From an uncultured Pseudokineococcus sp. (GTDB lineage: Bacteria; Actinomycetota; Actinomycetes; Actinomycetales; Quadrisphaeraceae): 64,000 bases of DNA. Shown here one piece after another: positions 60,757 to 64,000 of this stretch. Within the stretch, counting starts at the first letter, position 1, and each line of letters begins with the position of its first letter. Made by a program: the position numbers and the translations under genes. The notes beneath the pieces were generated by a model. It worked only from the letters and a program-made list of their open reading frames with translations. It made no database searches and was not told the DNA's origin. Location of the stretch: positions 1-64,000 of the forward strand of contig NZ_CANMAA010000001.1 of the NCBI RefSeq assembly GCF_947495735.1, read 5' to 3'.

Positions 60757-61731
60757 TCAGACGGACGGGTCGGGCGGCGCGGCCGCCCCCGCCAGCGCCC
60801 GGAGCTCGGGCGCCCACGGGCCGCGGGCGCCCAGGTCGTCGAGGCGGTACCCCCACCGAGCGGCCTCGGCCGCCCACCGGTCCTCGACGCGGCGGCGCTG
60901 GCGGTGCCCCGGGCGCCACCAGGAGGCCAGGTCCTCCCACCGGCGCTCGTAGCGGGTGCTGCGCGCGGCCGAGAGGCTGCCGGCGGGCACGGGGCCGTCC
61001 AGGCCGAGGAAGGCCTGCAGCCGGGCGAGCACCGGGGCCGGGTCACGCACGAGGTCCTCGTAGTGCAGGACGTGCACCCGGCGCAGGGAGGGCAGGTCGG
61101 CCAGCAGCGCGCGGTGGGCCAGCACCCAGTGCTCCACGAGGGCGGGCAGGCTCTCGTGGCGCCGCGGGTCGCGCGAGATCGCGCTGCGCCACTTCTTCGT
61201 CGACAGGGCCACCACGACCGGGTGGCGCACCACGACCACGAGCGCCGAGCCCGGCAGCACGTGCTGGAGGAAGCGGCCCATGACCATGTCCGGCGGCGAC
61301 TTCTCCAGCAGCACGGGGCGCGTGGTGTCCCAGTGCGGCGCCCACGACGCCAGGAGCCGCGCGCCGGCGTCGGGGGTGGCGAGCGGGGAGCGCTCGGTCA
61401 GGTGCGCCGCGCCCGAGCGGGCGAAGCGCCCGCTGCCGCCGTGGACCTTCGCGCGCGGGTAGACGTCCTGCAGGTGCTGCCCCTCGTCGTGGGGCACCCC
61501 CGTGCCGGCGAACCCGCTGACCTGCGGGTGCGCCGCGAGCGCCCGCGCCAGCGGCGTCGTCCCGCTGCGGTGCAGGCCGCCCACGAGCACGACCCGGCTC
61601 GGGTCGAGGTCTGCGTGGGGGTCGCCGGGCGCCGCTGCTCCTGGGCCTGCTCCCGGACCTGCTGCGCCCGAGGCTGCTCCACCGACCGCGTCGCCCGGGG
61701 CCTCGTGGCCCGGACCCGGCCCGCCCCTCAC
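60757..61731 (-). CDS. PAPS-dependent sulfotransferase
   Basis: A 324-residue enzyme. VVLVGGLHRSGTTPLARAL is the 5'-phosphosulfate binding motif (GGLHRSGTTPLA); LVVVVRHPVVVALSTKKWRSA the 3'-phosphate motif (RHP-x6-S). The first ~40 residues are Gly/Ala-rich linker; the catalytic core is ~45-260. Transfers sulfate from PAPS to a hydroxyl of a carbohydrate. The GTG at 61731 overlaps the hydrolase stop (GTGA). PAPS-supply genes (CysDN, CysC) are not seen in this window. Confidence 0.87.
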   Translation of the reverse strand: MRGGPGPGHEAPGDAVGGAASGAAGPGAGPGAAAPGDPHADLDPSRVVLVGGLHRSGTTPLARALAAHPQVSGFAGTGVPHDEGQHLQDVYPRAKVHGGSGRFARSGAAHLTERSPLATPDAGARLLASWAPHWDTTRPVLLEKSPPDMVMGRFLQHVLPGSALVVVVRHPVVVALSTKKWRSAISRDPRRHESLPALVEHWVLAHRALLADLPSLRRVHVLHYEDLVRDPAPVLARLQAFLGLDGPVPAGSLSAARSTRYERRWEDLASWWRPGHRQRRRVEDRWAAEAARWGYRLDDLGARGPWAPELRALAGAAAPPDPSV

Positions 61732-63257
61732 CGGAGCGCCCGCGCGAGGTCGGCGATCGCGCCGTCCGTCTCGACGACGACCGGCTCGTCGCCGACCTCG
61801 CCGCCGGGCACGTCGACGTCGGCCAGGTCGAGCTCGGCGGGGGCGCCCTGGGACCACAGGACGGCGGTGGTGCGCCCGCCGGTCTCCAGGCCGACGCCGC
61901 GCACGTCGCCGGCGACGAAGGGCACGGCGCGCGCGCCCGCCCGGGCGGCGCGAGCCAGGGTGGCGTAGCCCTCGGCGGAGGCCCGTGGCTCGCCGTCGGG
62001 ATCCAGGAGGCCCCACCGGGGCTCGTCGGCGTTGCGGCCGCCCGGGTCCACGGCCAGCGGGAGCCACACCACCAGGGAGGAGCCCTCGGCGAGCACGGAC
62101 GCCGTCGAGCGCAGCAGCTCGCCGTCCCGCTCGGCGTCGGACACGTCCCCCGCCTCGCCCCCGCGGGAGAAGTCGCCCAGCTCCCACACCTCCAGCGGGA
62201 CCTCGGCGGGCGTCGTCGCGCGCAGGTAGTCGAACAGCGGGGCCACCTGGCTGGAGGGCTCGTAGAAGTGCACCTGTCGGGCGTCCACGACCCCGTCGGC
62301 GGCGAGGTCCGCGGCGACGTCCAGCTGCGCCAGCGCACGCTGCGAGAGCTCGTCGCCGAGCACCTCCTCCAGCGCGGCGACGTCGTCCACGCGCGGCAGG
62401 ACCTCCCCGCGCGTCCCGATGCGCCTCTCGTAGTAGGCGTTCCACGCCGCGACGGCCTCCTCCTTCGCCCCCGAGCGCAGCAGGCGGTCGGCGACGCCGC
62501 GGCCGTGCCCCACGCTGCTGATGCCGGAGTCGAGCACCCGCGCCTCCGGGTCCGCAGCGCGGACGGCGGCGGCCGCCGTCCGCGCGAGCTCGTCGTACTC
62601 CGCGGCCGTGCCCGCCCAGAAGGTGGGCGCGTCGACCTCGTTCTCCACCGCCCACGTCCGGACGCCGAGCACCGCCCCCCGGCCGACGAGGTCGGTGACG
62701 AAGTCCGTGTACGCCTCGACGTCCTGCGGCGGTGCCGACTCCGTCTTGCCGGCGCCGCGCCGGTGCTCGACCGACCCCGCCGTCGCCCAGCACCGCCCGA
62801 CGCGGATCTTGACCATGACGTCGACGTCGGCCGCCCGCGCCCGGCCCAGGACGCGCTCGAGCCGGGTGAAGCTGCGGCGCCCCTCGACGGGCTCGACGTC
62901 GCACCAGACGACCTCGACGAAGCTGGGACCGCCTGCGGTCTCCTCCGCCCAGCTCTGGTACTGCTGCACGCGGTTCCACGCCCACTTGGCACCGAGGCCG
63001 GCCAGAGGCGGGCCCGGGCGCCCCACGGCGGAGGCGCCCGCCTCCTCGGCGAGGGCCGCCCAGGCGTCCTGCCCGTCGCCACCCCCTCGTGGCGCGCCCG
63101 CGGTCGTCCCCGGCGCCGCGGCGGTCCCGGTGGGGTCGAGGGCGGTCTGCGAGGGGGCGCCGGCCCGGGGCGCGGGATCCCCGGTGCAGGCGGTCAGCAG
63201 GAGCAGGGCCACGGCTGCGGCGGTCGCGCCCCGCGCCCGGCGCCCGGCGGCCGTCAC
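61728..63257 (-). CDS. Lipoprotein glycoside-hydrolase-like protein
   Basis: A 509-residue exported lipoprotein: ALLLLTACTGD is a lipobox (acylated Cys ~24). The ~75-residue linker is Ala/Pro/Gly. From ~75 the TIM-barrel shows LAGLGAKWAWNRVQQYQSW, FVEVVWCDVEPVEG, VDVMVKIRVGRCWA, TWAVENEVDAPTFWAG (~204; likely acid/base in ENE), HFYEPSS, PLEVWELGDF (~358, nucleophile Glu in WELGD). It differs from the two hydrolases at 24-28 kb. GTGA overlaps both flanking sulfotransferase genes, so the three are co-expressed. Confidence 0.82.
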   Translation of the reverse strand: MTAAGRRARGATAAAVALLLLTACTGDPAPRAGAPSQTALDPTGTAAAPGTTAGAPRGGGDGQDAWAALAEEAGASAVGRPGPPLAGLGAKWAWNRVQQYQSWAEETAGGPSFVEVVWCDVEPVEGRRSFTRLERVLGRARAADVDVMVKIRVGRCWATAGSVEHRRGAGKTESAPPQDVEAYTDFVTDLVGRGAVLGVRTWAVENEVDAPTFWAGTAAEYDELARTAAAAVRAADPEARVLDSGISSVGHGRGVADRLLRSGAKEEAVAAWNAYYERRIGTRGEVLPRVDDVAALEEVLGDELSQRALAQLDVAADLAADGVVDARQVHFYEPSSQVAPLFDYLRATTPAEVPLEVWELGDFSRGGEAGDVSDAERDGELLRSTASVLAEGSSLVVWLPLAVDPGGRNADEPRWGLLDPDGEPRASAEGYATLARAARAGARAVPFVAGDVRGVGLETGGRTTAVLWSQGAPAELDLADVDVPGGEVGDEPVVVETDGAIADLARALR

Positions 63258-64000
63258 GGCCTGCCCGCCAGCTGGTCCCGCCGGTCCCGCAGGTCCTCCA
63301 GCTGCCGGTGGACCTCCTGCGCCACCGCCAGCGCCGCCGGGTCGACGTCGAGCGCCGGCGGGTGCGTCGCGCGGGGCTCGACGTGCTCCCACAGGGCGGG
63401 ACGCGGCTCCACGCCCACGTGCCGGCACAGCCGCGCCACCTCGGCCGCGGGGTCGGCGACGACGGCGTCGTAGGACACGAGCGCGACGTCGTCGCGGCGG
63501 TCGAGGCCGAGGTCGAGGACCAGCCGGTTGCGCACGGCCCAGAGGAGGACGGCGGCGCTCGCCGGCGTCATGGCGGCGAGGTCGAAGGAGCGCACCAGCT
63601 CGACCGACGCCGCCGGGAGCCTCTCGCCCTGCCAGACCTCCTCGCCGCGGCCGTCCGCGACCGCCCGCAGCGCGAGCAGGTTGGACGCCCCGAACTTGGC
63701 GACCTCCGAGCGGGCCCGGGCCAGGGGCTCGCGGTAGACCCACACCGCGCGCCCGCCGGGCAGGCGCGGGCAGTCCAGGAGGCGGTCGACGTGCTGGGAG
63801 TCGCACAGCGGCTTGAGCAGGACGACGCGGTGTCGGCTGCTCCGCACGGCCGCCACCAGCGGCTCCTCGCCCGAGAGCCGGTAGCGGCGCATGACGCGGC
63901 GGTCGCCCTCCCCGAGCACCTGGACCTCGGGGGCGGCGTCCACCCCGCGCAGCAGCATGTTCGTGCCCGAGCGCTGGAGGCCGACGACGTAGACGGGCCG
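63254..64000 (-). CDS. PAPS-dependent sulfotransferase, 5' part missing
   Basis: At least 248 residues; the open frame leaves the window at 64000. The visible N-terminal end RPVYVVGLQRSGTNMLLRGV holds the 5'-phosphosulfate loop (GLQRSGTN), so only a few residues are missing. RAVWVYREPLARARSEVAKFG is the 3'-phosphate binding block (YREP-x6-S). Residues ~225-248 are a coiled, charged C-terminus. GTGA overlap with the hydrolase gene. A second, divergent sulfotransferase beside the first suggests two different positions on the polymer are sulfated. Confidence 0.85.
   Translation of the reverse strand, partial: RPVYVVGLQRSGTNMLLRGVDAAPEVQVLGEGDRRVMRRYRLSGEEPLVAAVRSSRHRVVLLKPLCDSQHVDRLLDCPRLPGGRAVWVYREPLARARSEVAKFGASNLLALRAVADGRGEEVWQGERLPAASVELVRSFDLAAMTPASAAVLLWAVRNRLVLDLGLDRRDDVALVSYDAVVADPAAEVARLCRHVGVEPRPALWEHVEPRATHPPALDVDPAALAVAQEVHRQLEDLRDRRDQLAGRP

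Overview
The window is about 75% G+C. Start codons are often GTG, Shine-Dalgarno sites are GGAGG-like, and about ten same-strand junctions are GTGA or ATGA overlaps. This points to a high-GC actinomycete (Actinomycetota); the exact family cannot be read from this sequence. No rRNA, tRNA, CRISPR array, insertion sequence or phage gene was found. Nearly everything belongs to a large extracellular-polysaccharide locus, with a small non-ribosomal peptide synthetase (NRPS) cluster inside it.

Layout. 1-2.6 kb: end of a secreted PKD-domain protein and a secreted metallophosphoesterase. 2.7-10.4 kb: a GT2 glycosyltransferase, a malectin plus beta-helix secreted protein, then a minus-strand operon (chain-length protein, polymerase, GT4, membrane-anchored beta-helix protein). 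10.6-23.7 kb: eight further glycosyltransferase genes (one fused to a serine-acetyltransferase-like domain, one an Alg14/Alg13-type fusion), a Wzx-type flippase and a two-part HAD-like protein. 23.7-28.2 kb: a membrane protein and two head-to-head paralogous glycoside hydrolases. 28.4-36.8 kb: a second export set (flippase, a double GT4 protein, polymerase, BY-kinase/co-polymerase, GT2).

37-41.9 kb is a tightly coupled operon of an FMN-dependent hydroxy-acid oxidase, a sugar-phosphate nucleotidylyltransferase, a short-chain epimerase/dehydratase, a cupin 3,5-epimerase and a SAF-domain dehydrogenase. It probably makes one modified sugar or acid, but no 4,6-dehydratase is recognisable. 41.9-53.7 kb holds a phosphopantetheinyl transferase, a three-module NRPS on two proteins (A-T-C-A-T and C-A-T-TE) and a divergent ABC exporter: a self-sufficient tripeptide factory. 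53.7-53.9 kb carries four tandem 42-bp hairpin repeats in front of mazG.

54.9-64 kb is a third export set (GT4, polymerase, flippase, chain-length protein) facing an operon of two sulfotransferases flanking a lipoprotein glycoside hydrolase, which suggests a sulfated polymer. In all, the window encodes three flippases, three polymerase/ligases, three chain-length proteins, 13 glycosyltransferase genes (14 GT domains) and three glycoside-hydrolase-like enzymes. No undecaprenyl-phosphate priming transferase is present, so priming must be encoded elsewhere.
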